Shown in pieces: positions 16,696-25,286 of a stretch of DNA of 64,000 nucleotides (its first letter is position 1; every line of letters starts with the position of its first letter). The DNA is from Sphingomonas alpina (GTDB taxonomy: Bacteria > Pseudomonadota > Alphaproteobacteria > Sphingomonadales > Sphingomonadaceae), in assembly GCF_014490665.1 (NCBI RefSeq), contig NZ_CP061038.1, positions 4,424,501 to 4,488,500 on the forward strand. Reading direction: 5' to 3'. The position numbers were made by a program, and so were the translations under genes. The notes under the pieces are model-generated. The model made no database searches, was not told where the DNA came from, and saw nothing but the letters and a program-made list of their open reading frames with translations.

Positions 16696-17289
16696 TTATC
16701 TGCCTTCGGAGCCGATCAAGCAAGCGATCACAGCATCAACCGCCGCACGTGTCTCGCCGAGAGAACCGCCCGTCGGAATGATAAAATCGGCGCGCGCCCG
16801 CTTCTCCGCATCCGGCAGCTGGCGCGCGAGAATCGCATCGAGTCGGTCGGCGTGCATGCCGGGCCGAGCGAGGACCCGGGAGCGCTGCACATCGACCGGT
16901 GCGCTGACCACCACCACCTTGTCGACTCTGGCTTCGCCGCCGGTTTCGAACAGCAGCGGGATATCGAACACGACCAGCGGAGCGGCCTTGTTTTCAGCCA
17001 GAAAAGCGGCGCGATCTTCCCCGACTGCGGGATGAACCAGCGCTTCGAGTCGCTTGAGCGCCGCCGGATCGCCCAGCACGGCTTCGCCAAGCCGGGCCCG
17101 ATCGACACCCTCCACACCGGTGCTGCCGGGAAACATCGCCTCGATCGCCGCGACCAGCCGCCCGCCCTCGCCCTGCAGTTGATGGACCGCGGCGTCGGCA
17201 TCGAACACCGGTATGCCGCGATCCGCGAACATCGCCGCCACGGTCGATTTGCCCATGCCGATCGACCCGGTCAGCCCGATCACGATCAT
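16696..17289 (-). CDS. coaE: Dephospho-CoA kinase
   Basis: CoaE of 197 aa, which phosphorylates dephospho-CoA at the ribose 3' position in the last step of CoA synthesis. Walker A GLTGSIGMGKST is at residues 5-16, with FADRGIPVFDADAAVHQL and VFDIPLLFETGGEARVD as later conserved blocks. The start overlaps the aroE stop by four bases. Dense packing with aroE and dnaQ points to one transcript. Confidence 0.95.
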   Translation of the reverse strand: MIVIGLTGSIGMGKSTVAAMFADRGIPVFDADAAVHQLQGEGGRLVAAIEAMFPGSTGVEGVDRARLGEAVLGDPAALKRLEALVHPAVGEDRAAFLAENKAAPLVVFDIPLLFETGGEARVDKVVVVSAPVDVQRSRVLARPGMHADRLDAILARQLPDAEKRARADFIIPTGGSLGETRAAVDAVIACLIGSEGR

Positions 17290-18098
17290 GATGTCAGCAG
17301 ATCTCGCAGCTCGTCATCGCGGTCACGCGGGGGCTCAGCGCCGAACAGCAGCTCGAACGCAAGCGCGGCCTGGCCGATCAGCATGTCGAGTCCATCGACG
17401 GTATCGAGGTCACGATCTCGCGCCGCGGCAAGTAACGGCGTTTCGAGCGGCGCATAGACGATATCATAGACCAGAGCGTTATCGGGTAACGGCGCCAGGT
17501 CGATCTCGAGCGGCGGTTGCCCGATCATGCCCAGCGCGCTGGTGTTGACCAGTAGCATCGCGGACGGCAGCGCGGCACTCAGCGACAGCGCCTGGCCCTT
17601 CAACCCAAAGGAGGACAACAAAGCTGCAGCCTTCAGCACATTGCGATTGAGGATCGTCACCGGCCCGACCCCGACCCGGGACAAGGCAAACAGGACGGCC
17701 CGTGCCGCCCCGCCAGCACCGATCACGATCACCGGCTTTCCGGCCAGATCGAGATCGGCAATCGGTGCATAGAATCCGCCGGCATCGGTATTGGTCCCGA
17801 TCACCGCGCCATCCTCGACCCGCAGTGCAAGATTGATTGCACCGATCGTGCCGCGCACCCCGCCGCGATCTTCGATCAGCTCAAGCGCTGCCTGTTTGTG
17901 CGGCAGGGTGATGTTGCACCCCCGCCAGAGCGGATCGGCGCGGCGTGCGGCAAAATAGTCCGGCAGATCCCCGGGCGCGACCCGGTAGGCGCGATACTCG
18001 GCATCGATGCCGAGCGCCTTGATCCAGAAGCCGTGAATCAACGGTGATTTGGACTGGATGATCGGATCGCCGATCACCTCGGCATAAGGCCTGCTCAT
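17286..18098 (-). CDS. aroE: Shikimate dehydrogenase
   Basis: AroE of 270 aa, reducing 3-dehydroshikimate with NADPH in the shikimate pathway. The substrate region has SKSPLIHGFW and NITLPHKQAAL (catalytic lysine), and the nucleotide site is VIGAGGAARAVLFAL. The catalytic aspartate is in GTNTDAGGF. The ATG at 18098 gives the standard family start (MSRPYAEVIGDPI); further upstream the open frame is out-of-frame maf sequence. Overlaps maf by four bases. Confidence 0.95.
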   Translation of the reverse strand: MSRPYAEVIGDPIIQSKSPLIHGFWIKALGIDAEYRAYRVAPGDLPDYFAARRADPLWRGCNITLPHKQAALELIEDRGGVRGTIGAINLALRVEDGAVIGTNTDAGGFYAPIADLDLAGKPVIVIGAGGAARAVLFALSRVGVGPVTILNRNVLKAAALLSSFGLKGQALSLSAALPSAMLLVNTSALGMIGQPPLEIDLAPLPDNALVYDIVYAPLETPLLAAARDRDLDTVDGLDMLIGQAALAFELLFGAEPPRDRDDELRDLLTS

Positions 18099-18691
18099 GC
18101 CGGCAACACTCCCCTGACGCGCAGATAATCGAGTACCGGTAGCAATGGCATACCGAGAACGGTGAACTGGCTGCCCTCGATCCGGCTGAACAATTGCGCA
18201 CCTGGCCCCTCGATCCGGTAACAGCCGACACAGCCCGAAATCGCCGGCCATTCGGCATCGAGATAGGTGTCGATGAACGCATCGGACAAAGGCCGGACAT
18301 GCATTTTCGCGCGGTCGACGATACGCCAGATTGCCCGGCCCTGTTCGGCCATCACTGCGGCGCTGACCAGTTCGTGCCGTTTGCCCGACAGGCGGCGGAG
18401 ATGCTCGGCCGCTTGAGCACGATCAATTGGTTTGTCGAGCATCGTGCCGTCCTCAAGCGCGACGATCGAATCGCTGCCCAGCACCAGGGCTTCGCCATCA
18501 CGCTGCGATACTTTCAGCGCCTTCAGCTCGGCGAGCGCGTCGGCCATGTCACGCGCGGCCAGGCCTTCGCCAGCGAAAGCCGCCTTGGCGCTCTCCTCAT
18601 CAACGCCGGCCGCGAGCGCCTCGAACGGCACGCCGGCGGCGGTCAGCATCGCCCGACGCGAAGCACTCTGCGAAGCAAGAACCAGTCTCAT
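18095..18691 (-). CDS. maf: Maf family nucleotide pyrophosphatase
   Basis: Maf-like protein of 198 aa starting MRLVLASQSASRRAMLTAAG, the diagnostic opening of the family, with LVLGSDSIVALEDG and KPIDRAQAAEHLRRLSGKRH later. Maf enzymes hydrolyse non-canonical or modified nucleoside triphosphates. The ATG at 18691 overlaps the ppsR stop by four bases. Maf directly follows RP001/ppsR in several alphaproteobacterial origin regions. Confidence 0.92.
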   Translation of the reverse strand: MRLVLASQSASRRAMLTAAGVPFEALAAGVDEESAKAAFAGEGLAARDMADALAELKALKVSQRDGEALVLGSDSIVALEDGTMLDKPIDRAQAAEHLRRLSGKRHELVSAAVMAEQGRAIWRIVDRAKMHVRPLSDAFIDTYLDAEWPAISGCVGCYRIEGPGAQLFSRIEGSQFTVLGMPLLPVLDYLRVRGVLPA

Positions 18692-19500
18692 GCCGCATCG
18701 TCCCGTTCGCTCACCAATGCTATGATTGCCGCAGCCGTCTCCTCGATCGAACGTCGCGTAACGTCGATCACCGGCCACCCATTGTCAGCGAACATGCGCC
18801 GCGCAAAAGCTACCTCGCGAGTCACCGCTTCCTGGTTTACATAATCGGTCTCGGGCACCTGGTTGAGCGACAACAGGCGATTGCGCCGCACCTGAATCAA
18901 CCGGTCGGCACTGGTGGTCAGGCCAACCACCAGTGGATGCTTCAGCGAGTAAAGCGCGTCCGGCGGCGGCGATTCCACCACGATCGGGATATTGGCAGTC
19001 TTGAATCCGCGATTGGCGAGATAGATTGAGGTCGGCGTCTTGGAAGACCGCGAGACGCCGGCAAGCACGATATCGGCTTCCTCCCAATTCTCCCAGCCGA
19101 TGCCGTCATCATGTGCCATGGTGAACTGGATCGCATCGACGCGCGCGAAATAGGCGGCGTCGAGTGCATGTTGCCGGCCCGGCCGCGCCTTGGCCTGCTG
19201 GCCGAGCAGTCCGGACAGGGCGTCATTGACCGAATCAAGCGGGGCCACCGCCGGGAGGCCCAGCGCGCGGCATCGCGCCTCGAGTGTTCGCCTGGTGGTG
19301 CTGTTGACCAGGGTGAAGATCACCAGCCCCGGATTCTGCGCGATTTCCTGCAGGATGCGTTCAAGATGCGCCTCGGTCCGTACCATCGGCCAGAAATGAC
19401 GGATCGTCTCGACATCGTCATATTGCGCCAGCGCCGCCTTGGCGATGTTCTCCAGCGTCTCGCCGGTGGAATCGGAGAGGAGATGGAGGTGCAACCGCAT
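18688..19500 (-). CDS. ppsR: PEP synthase/PPDK regulatory kinase-pyrophosphorylase (RP001/DUF299)
   Basis: Protein of 270 aa of the bifunctional kinase/pyrophosphorylase family (DUF299). The start MRLHLHLLSDSTGETLENIA and the P-loop-like block GVSRSSKTPTSIYLANRGFK are diagnostic. Relatives phosphorylate and dephosphorylate pyruvate phosphate dikinase or PEP synthase. The frame stays open to 19632, but the added 44 residues are low-quality and overlap DnaA boxes, so the ATG at 19500 is the real start. This gene is the homologue of RP001, which borders the chromosomal origin opposite hemE in Rickettsia and Caulobacter. Confidence 0.92.
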   Translation of the reverse strand: MRLHLHLLSDSTGETLENIAKAALAQYDDVETIRHFWPMVRTEAHLERILQEIAQNPGLVIFTLVNSTTRRTLEARCRALGLPAVAPLDSVNDALSGLLGQQAKARPGRQHALDAAYFARVDAIQFTMAHDDGIGWENWEEADIVLAGVSRSSKTPTSIYLANRGFKTANIPIVVESPPPDALYSLKHPLVVGLTTSADRLIQVRRNRLLSLNQVPETDYVNQEAVTREVAFARRMFADNGWPVIDVTRRSIEETAAAIIALVSERDDAA

Positions 19501-19514
19501 CAGCTGGGCAAGTC

Positions 19515-19523
19515 TGTGGACAA
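19515..19523 (-). promoter_or_regulatory. DnaA box 1
   Basis: TTGTCCACA read on the minus strand, one base from the TTATCCACA consensus. It lies 15 bases upstream of the ppsR start, so DnaA binding might also affect ppsR. Confidence 0.65.
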
Positions 19524-19576
19524 CATGACTCGAATCGGTAGCGGAACTTCGCCGATGCGAAAAGGCGGCGTTGGTC

Positions 19577-19585
19577 TGCGGATAA
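19577..19585 (-). promoter_or_regulatory. DnaA box 2 (weak)
   Basis: TTATCCGCA on the minus strand, one base from the consensus; likely a lower-affinity site. Confidence 0.5.
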
Positions 19586-19593
19586 GTCGCACT

Positions 19594-19602
19594 TTGTCCA
19601 CA
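19594..19602 (+). promoter_or_regulatory. DnaA box 3
   Basis: TTGTCCACA on the plus strand, the same 9-mer as box 1 in opposite orientation and nine bases from box 2. Confidence 0.65.
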
Positions 19603-19636
19603 ATCTCGTCGACAGGCGACGATTCCGCCCACAGCC

Positions 19637-19645
19637 TGTGGATAA
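19637..19645 (-). promoter_or_regulatory. DnaA box 4 (consensus)
   Basis: TTATCCACA on the minus strand, a perfect consensus box and the one nearest the AT-rich tract. Confidence 0.75.
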
Positions 19646-19803
19646 GGAGGACAAATTGTCCGACTCAGCGCAGGAGCGCGAGACTCGTGCCGTCAAGCTG
19701 TTGGCATTATCGGGATGACCGCATAAGCCCCGGCATCCACCTGCCAATCACTTCAATCACCTCTTAGATTCTTAAATCTATATAGAAGAAGGAATGCTCG
19801 GCG

Positions 19804-20838
19804 TTGACCGATGCCCCGGTTTCCAAACCTCTGCTCGCCACGCTGAAGGGCGCGAAATTTCCGGTCCCGCCGGTCTGGCTGATGCGCCAAGCAGGGCGGT
19901 ATCTGCCCGAATATCGCGCGCTGCGGGCTGAGAAAGGCGGCTTTCTGACACTGGCGACCGATCCGGAATCGGCCGCCGAGGTAACGCTGCAGCCGATCCG
20001 CCGCTTCGGGTTCGACGGTGCGATCCTGTTTTCCGACATTCTCATGATCCCCTGGGCGCTGGGGCAGGATCTGAGCTTCGGAGTCGGCGAGGGGCCCCGA
20101 TTGGAGCCGGCGCTGGTCGATCATGCGCTGACGGGGCTGCAAACCGCCCCAGAGCGCCTCGAACCGATCTATGCGACGGTAGCCCAGGTGGCCGCGGCGC
20201 TTTCACCGGAAACGACCTTTCTGGGTTTTGCCGGCAGCCCCTGGACCGTTGCCACGTATATGGTCGCCGGTCATGGCAGCCGCGATCAAGGCGAGACGCG
20301 CCGCTTCGCCTACGGCGATGAAGCCGCATTCGGCACGATCATCGATGCGATCGCCGATATGACGGTCGAGTATCTCTCGCGCCAGATCATGGCAGGAGTC
20401 GATGCCGTGCAGCTGTTCGACAGTTGGTCCGGCAGCCTGTCGCCGGCGCAATTCGAACGCTGGGTTATCGCGCCGACCGCACGGATTGTCGCGGCGCTGC
20501 ATGATCGTCATCCCGGCACGCCGGTGATCGGCTTTCCCAAGGGCGCGGGCGGGAAACTGCCGGCTTATGCGCGGGAGACCGGCGTCGATGCGCTCGGGCT
20601 CGACGAGACGGTCGACCCGCTTTGGGCGGCAGCGTCGTTGCCGCGTGACCTGCCTGTGCAGGGCAATCTTGATCCACTGGTGCTGATCGCCGGTGGGCCC
20701 GCTCAGGATGCAGCAGCCTCGCGCATTCTTGAAGCGTTTGCCGATCGGCCGCATATCTTCAATCTCGGCCACGGCATCCTGCAGGATACGCCGATTGCCC
20801 ATGTCGAGCGGCTGCTCGCCTTTGTTCGGAGGTCGTGA
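19804..20838 (+). CDS. hemE: Uroporphyrinogen decarboxylase
   Basis: HemE of 344 aa, converting uroporphyrinogen III to coproporphyrinogen III in haem synthesis. The start PVPPVWLMRQAGRYLPEYR is the family signature, with FSDILMIPWALGQ and the catalytic-aspartate region following, and GFAGSPWTVATYMVAG later. The TTG at 19804 is the only start that keeps the full N-terminus; GAAGG lies 11 bases upstream. Its stop overlaps hemJ. It borders the origin, as in Caulobacter. Confidence 0.95.
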   Translation: MTDAPVSKPLLATLKGAKFPVPPVWLMRQAGRYLPEYRALRAEKGGFLTLATDPESAAEVTLQPIRRFGFDGAILFSDILMIPWALGQDLSFGVGEGPRLEPALVDHALTGLQTAPERLEPIYATVAQVAAALSPETTFLGFAGSPWTVATYMVAGHGSRDQGETRRFAYGDEAAFGTIIDAIADMTVEYLSRQIMAGVDAVQLFDSWSGSLSPAQFERWVIAPTARIVAALHDRHPGTPVIGFPKGAGGKLPAYARETGVDALGLDETVDPLWAAASLPRDLPVQGNLDPLVLIAGGPAQDAAASRILEAFADRPHIFNLGHGILQDTPIAHVERLLAFVRRS

Positions 20839-21305
20839 TGATCGCTATGCTCGGCAGTGCCTATCCCTGGATCAAGGCAGCGCACATCATCTTCGTGATC
20901 TTCTGGATGGCGGGCATGTTCATGTTGCCGCGTTATCTCGTTTATCATCAGGAAGCCCTGGAAAAGACGGGCGCCGGATCGGCTGAGGCGCAACTGTGGG
21001 TCGAGCGCGAGAACAAGCTGCGCAAGATGATCCTGACGCCGTCGATGATCCTCGTCTGGCTGCTTGGTCTGACCCTCGCCGCCAATCTCGGGCTTTTTTC
21101 GGGTACGCCGGGGCTCGGCTGGCTCCACGCCAAGCTGTTTCTGGTGATCGTGCTCAGCGGCTATCATGGCTGGGCAATAGGCTATGCGAAGAAGCTTGCT
21201 GCCGGAAAGCCGACCCTCGCCGGCAGGCAATTGCGGATGCTCAATGAGCTGCCGGCGATTCTCGTGACGCTGATCGTCGTGCTGGTGATCGTTCGCCCGT
21301 TCTGA
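20838..21305 (+). CDS. hemJ: Protoporphyrinogen oxidase HemJ
   Basis: Membrane protein of 155 aa with about four transmembrane segments, matching HemJ: AAHIIFVIFWMAGMFMLPRY near the start (conserved histidine), LRKMILTPSMILVWLLGL, and a later WLHAKLFLVIVLSGYHGWAI block. HemJ oxidises protoporphyrinogen IX in bacteria lacking HemG/HemY. The ATG at 20838 overlaps the hemE stop (a GTG one codon earlier is also possible), so the two haem genes are co-transcribed. The 143 bases to rho hold no gene. Confidence 0.92.
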   Translation: MIAMLGSAYPWIKAAHIIFVIFWMAGMFMLPRYLVYHQEALEKTGAGSAEAQLWVERENKLRKMILTPSMILVWLLGLTLAANLGLFSGTPGLGWLHAKLFLVIVLSGYHGWAIGYAKKLAAGKPTLAGRQLRMLNELPAILVTLIVVLVIVRPF

Positions 21306-21448
21306 ACGGCTTGACTTGGGCGGGGTGCGCACCTAGTTCGCAGATAGCCAGTACGCGCTCCTGCCGTGCTGGTCCTTCCTCCAGCATCGTCGCATATTCT
21401 TTGCAGACTGACGCTCCCCGACCAGCCCCGTGACGCCGGACGCCCCAA

Positions 21449-22705
21449 ATGCATCTCAAAGACCTGAAAAACAAAAAACCCGCCGAACTGGTCGAAATGG
21501 CCGAGGAGCTTGGCATCGAGGGGGCATCGACGCTGCGCAAGCAGGATCTGATGTTCGCGATCCTCAAGGTCCAGGCCGAGAACGGCGAACAGATTATGGG
21601 TCTCGGCACGATCGAGGTGCTACCCGACGGTTTCGGTTTCCTGCGCTCCCCGGAAGCGAATTATCTCGCCGGTCCCGACGATATCTATATCTCGCCCAAC
21701 CAGGTCCGTAAGTTCGGCCTGCGTACCGGCGATACGGTCGAGGGCGAAATTCGCGGACCCAAGGACGGCGAACGCTATTTCGCTCTGGTCAAGCTCACCG
21801 CGGTCAATTTCGACGATCCCGATGCGGTCCGTCACCGCGTCAATTTCGACAATCTCACCCCGCTCTACCCCGACGAGAAGCTGACGCTCGATCCGCAGGA
21901 TCCGACGATCAAGGACAAGTCGGCGCGGGTCATCGACATCGTATCGCCGCAGGGCAAGGGTCAGCGCGCGCTGATCGTCGCACCGCCGCGCGTCGGGAAG
22001 ACCGTCTTGCTGCAGAACATGGCCAAGGCGATCACCGACAATCACCCCGAGGTGTTTCTGATCGTCCTGCTGATCGACGAGCGGCCTGAGGAAGTGACCG
22101 ACATGCAGCGCTCGGTGAAGGGCGAAGTCATTTCCTCGACCTTCGACGAACCCGCACAGCGCCACGTCCAGGTCGCTGAAATGGTGATCGAAAAGGCTAA
22201 GCGCCTGGTCGAGCATAAAAAGGATGTCGTGATCCTGCTCGATTCGATCACGCGTCTCGGCCGCGCCTACAACACCGTCGTGCCGTCATCCGGCAAGGTG
22301 CTGACCGGCGGTGTCGATGCAAACGCTCTGCAGCGCCCGAAGCGCTTCTTCGGCGCTGCGCGTAATATCGAGGAGGGCGGCTCGCTCTCGATCATCGCCA
22401 CTGCGCTGATCGATACCGGCAGCCGCATGGATGAAGTCATCTTCGAAGAGTTCAAGGGCACGGGTAACTCGGAAATCGTGCTCGACCGCAAGGTCGCCGA
22501 CAAGCGCATCTTCCCGGCGCTCGACGTCGGCAAGTCCGGCACCCGCAAGGAAGAGTTGCTGGTCGACCAGGGCAAGCTGTCGAAGATGTGGGTGCTGCGC
22601 CGTATCCTCATGCAGATGGGCACGATCGACGCGATGGAGTTCCTGCTCGACAAGATGAAGAATTCGAAGACCAATGAAGATTTCTTCGATTCGATGAATC
22701 AGTAG
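21449..22705 (+). CDS. rho: Transcription termination factor Rho
   Basis: Rho of 418 aa, the standard length. It has the N-terminal helical domain opening [20 protein letters not shown], the cold-shock-like RNA-binding domain ([20 protein letters not shown]), the P-loop [11 protein letters not shown], and the Q-loop/R-loop region with [13 protein letters not shown]. It is a hexameric RNA helicase that ends transcription. ATG at 21449. The neighbouring ABM gene starts one base after the stop codon. Confidence 0.97.
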   Translation: MHLKDLKNKKPAELVEMAEELGIEGASTLRKQDLMFAILKVQAENGEQIMGLGTIEVLPDGFGFLRSPEANYLAGPDDIYISPNQVRKFGLRTGDTVEGEIRGPKDGERYFALVKLTAVNFDDPDAVRHRVNFDNLTPLYPDEKLTLDPQDPTIKDKSARVIDIVSPQGKGQRALIVAPPRVGKTVLLQNMAKAITDNHPEVFLIVLLIDERPEEVTDMQRSVKGEVISSTFDEPAQRHVQVAEMVIEKAKRLVEHKKDVVILLDSITRLGRAYNTVVPSSGKVLTGGVDANALQRPKRFFGAARNIEEGGSLSIIATALIDTGSRMDEVIFEEFKGTGNSEIVLDRKVADKRIFPALDVGKSGTRKEELLVDQGKLSKMWVLRRILMQMGTIDAMEFLLDKMKNSKTNEDFFDSMNQ

Positions 22706-22706
22706 G

Positions 22707-23045
22707 ATGATCCTCGAACACGCGCTGCTGCAGGTCAGACCGGGGCAGGGCGCGGCGTTCGAGGAAGCGATCCTGGCGGCGCGCCCGTTGATCGCGGCGT
22801 CGCCCGGATTCATCTCGATCGAGGTCCGCCGCGCGTCCGAACAGGCAGATTTATACCTGCTGATCGTTGGCTGGACCGATATCGCTGCGCACCGCGACGG
22901 ATTCCGTACCTCGGATCGATATGCGCAGTGGCGCGCGCTGCTGCATGGCTTCTATAAGCCGATGCCGGTCATCGCTTATTTCGATCAAAATCTGTTTGCC
23001 CAAGATCCATTAGCCCAAGATCCATTAGCGGAGTCGATCCTTTGA
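22707..23045 (+). CDS. ABM-domain protein (antibiotic biosynthesis monooxygenase family)
   Basis: Protein of 112 aa with an ABM dimeric alpha/beta-barrel domain (residues 1-95): ILEHALLQVRPGQGAAFEEA, SPGFISIEVRRASEQADLYL, then VGWTDIAAHRDGFRTSDRYA. Activity and substrate are unknown. The C-terminal tail contains an exact tandem duplication encoding AQDPL twice, which looks recent. It follows rho by one base and overlaps the terC-like start by four bases. Confidence 0.8.
   Translation: MILEHALLQVRPGQGAAFEEAILAARPLIAASPGFISIEVRRASEQADLYLLIVGWTDIAAHRDGFRTSDRYAQWRALLHGFYKPMPVIAYFDQNLFAQDPLAQDPLAESIL
22998..23027 (+). repeat. 15-bp tandem duplication inside an ABM gene
   Basis: GCCCAAGATCCATTA occurs twice, head to tail (22998-23012 and 23013-23027), in frame. 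It adds five residues to the disordered tail of the protein. Confidence 0.9.
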
Positions 23046-23776
23046 GCGTCATCGCCTTATTGTCCGCCGCTGCCCATACGGTCGAACCCATGTCGCTGAG
23101 CTGGCTATGGGATCATATCGTCAGCGATTTCGCCAATATCGGCACGGCCTCGGCGATGACGGCGTTCGCGACCGTCGTGCTGCTCGATGTCGCGCTGGCC
23201 GGGGATAATGCGATCATCGTCGGCGCACTGGCCGCGGGATTGCCGGCCGATCAGCGCAAGAAGGTGATCGCGATCGGCATTCTCGCCGCCTTGCTGTTGC
23301 GCATCGTGTTTGCCGTGGCCGTGCTCTACGGCCTGGAAAGCTTCAAACATTATGGCCTGGTGCTTGGCGGCGGCCTGTTGCTGCTCTGGGTCGCATGGAA
23401 AATGTACCGCGAACTGCGCCCGCGCGGTGCCCCCGGCGGGTCTGCCGAGGTGGATGGCGACGAGCATAGCGGGATCAGACCGGCCAAGAGCTTCATTTCC
23501 GCTGCCTGGGCGGTCGCGGTCGCCGATGTGTCGATGAGCCTCGACAATGTGCTCGCCGTGGCCGGTGCGGCACGCGCGCATCCCGGTATCATGGTGATCG
23601 GCCTGATTCTTTCGGTCGCGCTGATGGGCATCGCGGCCAATGTGATCGCCAAATATATCGAACGCTATCGCTGGATCGCCTGGGTCGGCCTGGTCATCAT
23701 CCTGTATGTTGCGGGCAAGATGATCTTCGAGGGCTGGCACGACATGCAGCCCTTTATCAGTAGCGTCACTGGCTAA
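23042..23776 (+). CDS. TerC/YjbE-family integral membrane protein
   Basis: Membrane protein of 244 aa with about seven hydrophobic segments. The TerC signature acidic motifs are present: LDVALAGDNAIIVGALAAGL in the first half and SMSLDNVLAVAGAARAHPG in the second. Relatives export manganese or other metals, or affect tellurite resistance. The TTG at 23042 overlaps the preceding stop; an ATG at 23090 (MSLSWLWDH) is an equally plausible start. There is no room for a yybP-ykoY-type manganese riboswitch upstream. A strong terminator follows. Confidence 0.85.
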   Translation: MSVIALLSAAAHTVEPMSLSWLWDHIVSDFANIGTASAMTAFATVVLLDVALAGDNAIIVGALAAGLPADQRKKVIAIGILAALLLRIVFAVAVLYGLESFKHYGLVLGGGLLLLWVAWKMYRELRPRGAPGGSAEVDGDEHSGIRPAKSFISAAWAVAVADVSMSLDNVLAVAGAARAHPGIMVIGLILSVALMGIAANVIAKYIERYRWIAWVGLVIILYVAGKMIFEGWHDMQPFISSVTG

Positions 23777-23779
23777 CAT

Positions 23780-23817
23780 ACGGACCAATCGCGATAATAT
23801 CACGATTGGTCCGTTTT
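23780..23817 (+). terminator. Rho-independent terminator after the TerC gene
   Basis: Perfect 12-bp stem (23780-23791 with 23803-23814), 11-nt loop, then TTTTT. It closes the hemE-hemJ-rho-ABM-TerC run and separates it from the convergent dlh gene. Confidence 0.88.
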
Positions 23818-23820
23818 TCC

Positions 23821-24519
23821 CTAACCGAGATGCTCGGCGAAAAATGCTGCACTGCGGCGATCCGCGAGATTGGCAGCGTCCGCTGAACGACGCTCACCGA
23901 TTTCGGTCGCAAAGCCATGATCCTCGCCGGGATAATCGTGCAGCGTGACCTTGGGATGATCGTCCAGTCCCTCGTGCATCCGGGCCTGGGCAGCCTTGTC
24001 GACGAAATGATCCTCCTGCGGAATGTGCAGCAGCACCGGATGCGCGATCGCATGCTTCTCACCGAGCAGGCCGTCGATGCCGACGCCATAATAGCCGATG
24101 CTGGCATCTACATCGGTGCGCGTGGCGGTCATGAAGGCGAGGCGGCCGCCCAGGCAATAGCCGACCGCGCCGACCTTTCCGCCATCGACCAAAGCGCGCG
24201 CCGCACGGATCGTCGCTTCGATATCGGTGACGCCGAGTTGCTGATCGAATTCACCGAACAACCCCAATCCACGTTCGAATTCCGGCTTGATGTCGGGATC
24301 CAGCTCAATGCCCGGCGCGATTCTCCAGAACAGGTCCGGCGCGATGGCAAGATAGCCATCTTCGGCCAGGCGGTCGCATTTACGGCGAATACCGGCATTC
24401 ACGCCGAAAATTTCCTGGATGACGACGATCGCGGCCCGCGGCGTTTCCGCCGGCTCGGCGACATAGGCGCTGAAGTTGCCGTCATGGTCGAGTGTGTCGA
24501 TGCTGATCGTCTTGGTCAT
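23821..24519 (-). CDS. Dienelactone hydrolase family protein
   Basis: Alpha/beta hydrolase of 232 aa. The nucleophile is C122 in VGYCLGG, as in dienelactone hydrolases, with a later aspartate in PQEDHFVDKA and histidine in GEDHGFA completing the triad. The substrate need not be dienelactone; many members are generic carboxylesterases. Its ATG overlaps the ogt stop by four bases, giving an ogt-dlh operon on the minus strand. Confidence 0.88.
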   Translation of the reverse strand: MTKTISIDTLDHDGNFSAYVAEPAETPRAAIVVIQEIFGVNAGIRRKCDRLAEDGYLAIAPDLFWRIAPGIELDPDIKPEFERGLGLFGEFDQQLGVTDIEATIRAARALVDGGKVGAVGYCLGGRLAFMTATRTDVDASIGYYGVGIDGLLGEKHAIAHPVLLHIPQEDHFVDKAAQARMHEGLDDHPKVTLHDYPGEDHGFATEIGERRSADAANLADRRSAAFFAEHLG

Positions 24520-24998
24520 AACAGCGTCTTTCCAGCGTAGCGGCGCTCATGATCGAGCAACCATGATTTGGTGGCAGGCCCGTCGCCTGCTGAATAGGCC
24601 CCGAGTCCACCATCGGCATTGAGCACGCGGTGGCAGGGTACGATAATCGGAAACGGATTACGCGCGCAGACTTGGCCGATCGCGCGCGCGCTCGAGCCGA
24701 TCGACCGCGACAGATCACCATAGCTCATCGTTTCGCCGAACGGGATGCCGATCATCGCCTGGCGCAGCATATTGCCGCGTGGCGTCGCCGCCGGCGAGAG
24801 GGGAAGGTCGAAACTGTTGCGCGTGCCGGCGAACCACTCACCGAGCTGGGCGGCCGCAGCGATCACCGCGGTTGCTTTTCCGGCGACGGAATCGCGGTCG
24901 CCCGGCTCGATCGCAATCGACTCGACGCTCGAAACCGTGCCTGAAACGCGCACCATGCCGATGGGCGTTGCGATCAGGGCAAAGTCGCGCGCATACAT
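24516..24998 (-). CDS. ogt: Methylated-DNA--protein-cysteine methyltransferase
   Basis: O6-alkylguanine-DNA alkyltransferase of 160 aa. The acceptor cysteine is C122 in IVPCHRVL, preceded by the helix-turn-helix block SARAIGQVCARNPFP. It repairs O6-methylguanine by transferring the alkyl group to itself. The ATG at 24998 (MYARDFALIATPIG) is chosen over one twelve codons upstream because it gives the family start. Divergent from the DUF6489 gene. Confidence 0.93.
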   Translation of the reverse strand: MYARDFALIATPIGMVRVSGTVSSVESIAIEPGDRDSVAGKATAVIAAAAQLGEWFAGTRNSFDLPLSPAATPRGNMLRQAMIGIPFGETMSYGDLSRSIGSSARAIGQVCARNPFPIIVPCHRVLNADGGLGAYSAGDGPATKSWLLDHERRYAGKTLL

Positions 24999-25048
24999 GG
25001 GCAGGATTATGCCGAGCGCTCGATAATCGCTCAAGCGGAGATGACGCG

Positions 25049-25282
25049 ATGAAGATCAATGTCGAGGTGGACTGCACCCCTGAAGAGGCGCGCCGCGTGA
25101 TGGGGTTGCCTGATTTCACCCCGGTCCATGAAAAATACATCGCGATGCTCAAGGATTCGATGGACGGTGTGGTCGCCCCCGACATGCTTGAAAATGTGAT
25201 GAAGAGCTGGGCGCCGATGGGTGATGCCGGCATGAGCTTCTGGCGCAAGATGTTTGAGTCCCCGACCAAGTCCGGCGACTGA
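25049..25282 (+). CDS. DUF6489 family protein
   Basis: Small cytoplasmic protein of 77 aa: MKINVEVDCTPEEARRVMGL, then DFTPVHEKYIAMLKDSMDG and a C-terminal MSFWRKMFESP. This matches a conserved alphaproteobacterial family of unknown function. The ATG at 25049 follows GCGGAGATG. It ends four bases before mnmE begins, so the two are probably co-transcribed. Confidence 0.85.
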   Translation: MKINVEVDCTPEEARRVMGLPDFTPVHEKYIAMLKDSMDGVVAPDMLENVMKSWAPMGDAGMSFWRKMFESPTKSGD

Positions 25283-25286
25283 CCGA

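Larger units (their letters stand above)
19501..19803. other. Putative chromosomal replication origin (oriC)
   Basis: The 303-base space between divergent ppsR and hemE matches the conserved hemE-RP001 location of the Caulobacter and Rickettsia origin. It holds four DnaA-box-like 9-mers: TGTGGACAA (19515), TGCGGATAA (19577), TTGTCCACA (19594) and TGTGGATAA (19637). An AT-rich stretch (19763-19790) with a small AGATT/AATCT palindrome next to hemE is a candidate unwinding element. Genes on both sides read away from it, and parS sites lie 7-9.5 kb to the right. No clear CtrA TTAA-N7-TTAA site was seen. Confidence 0.82.

Noticed and set aside
19501..19632. N-terminal extension of ppsR by 44 residues from a start at 19632
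   Set aside because: The extension lacks family similarity, overlaps three DnaA-box-like sites, and the family's usual start MRLHLHLLSDSTGE is at 19500.
22690..23042. Manganese (yybP-ykoY) riboswitch before the TerC gene
   Set aside because: The TerC start overlaps the preceding coding gene, leaving no space for a leader RNA.
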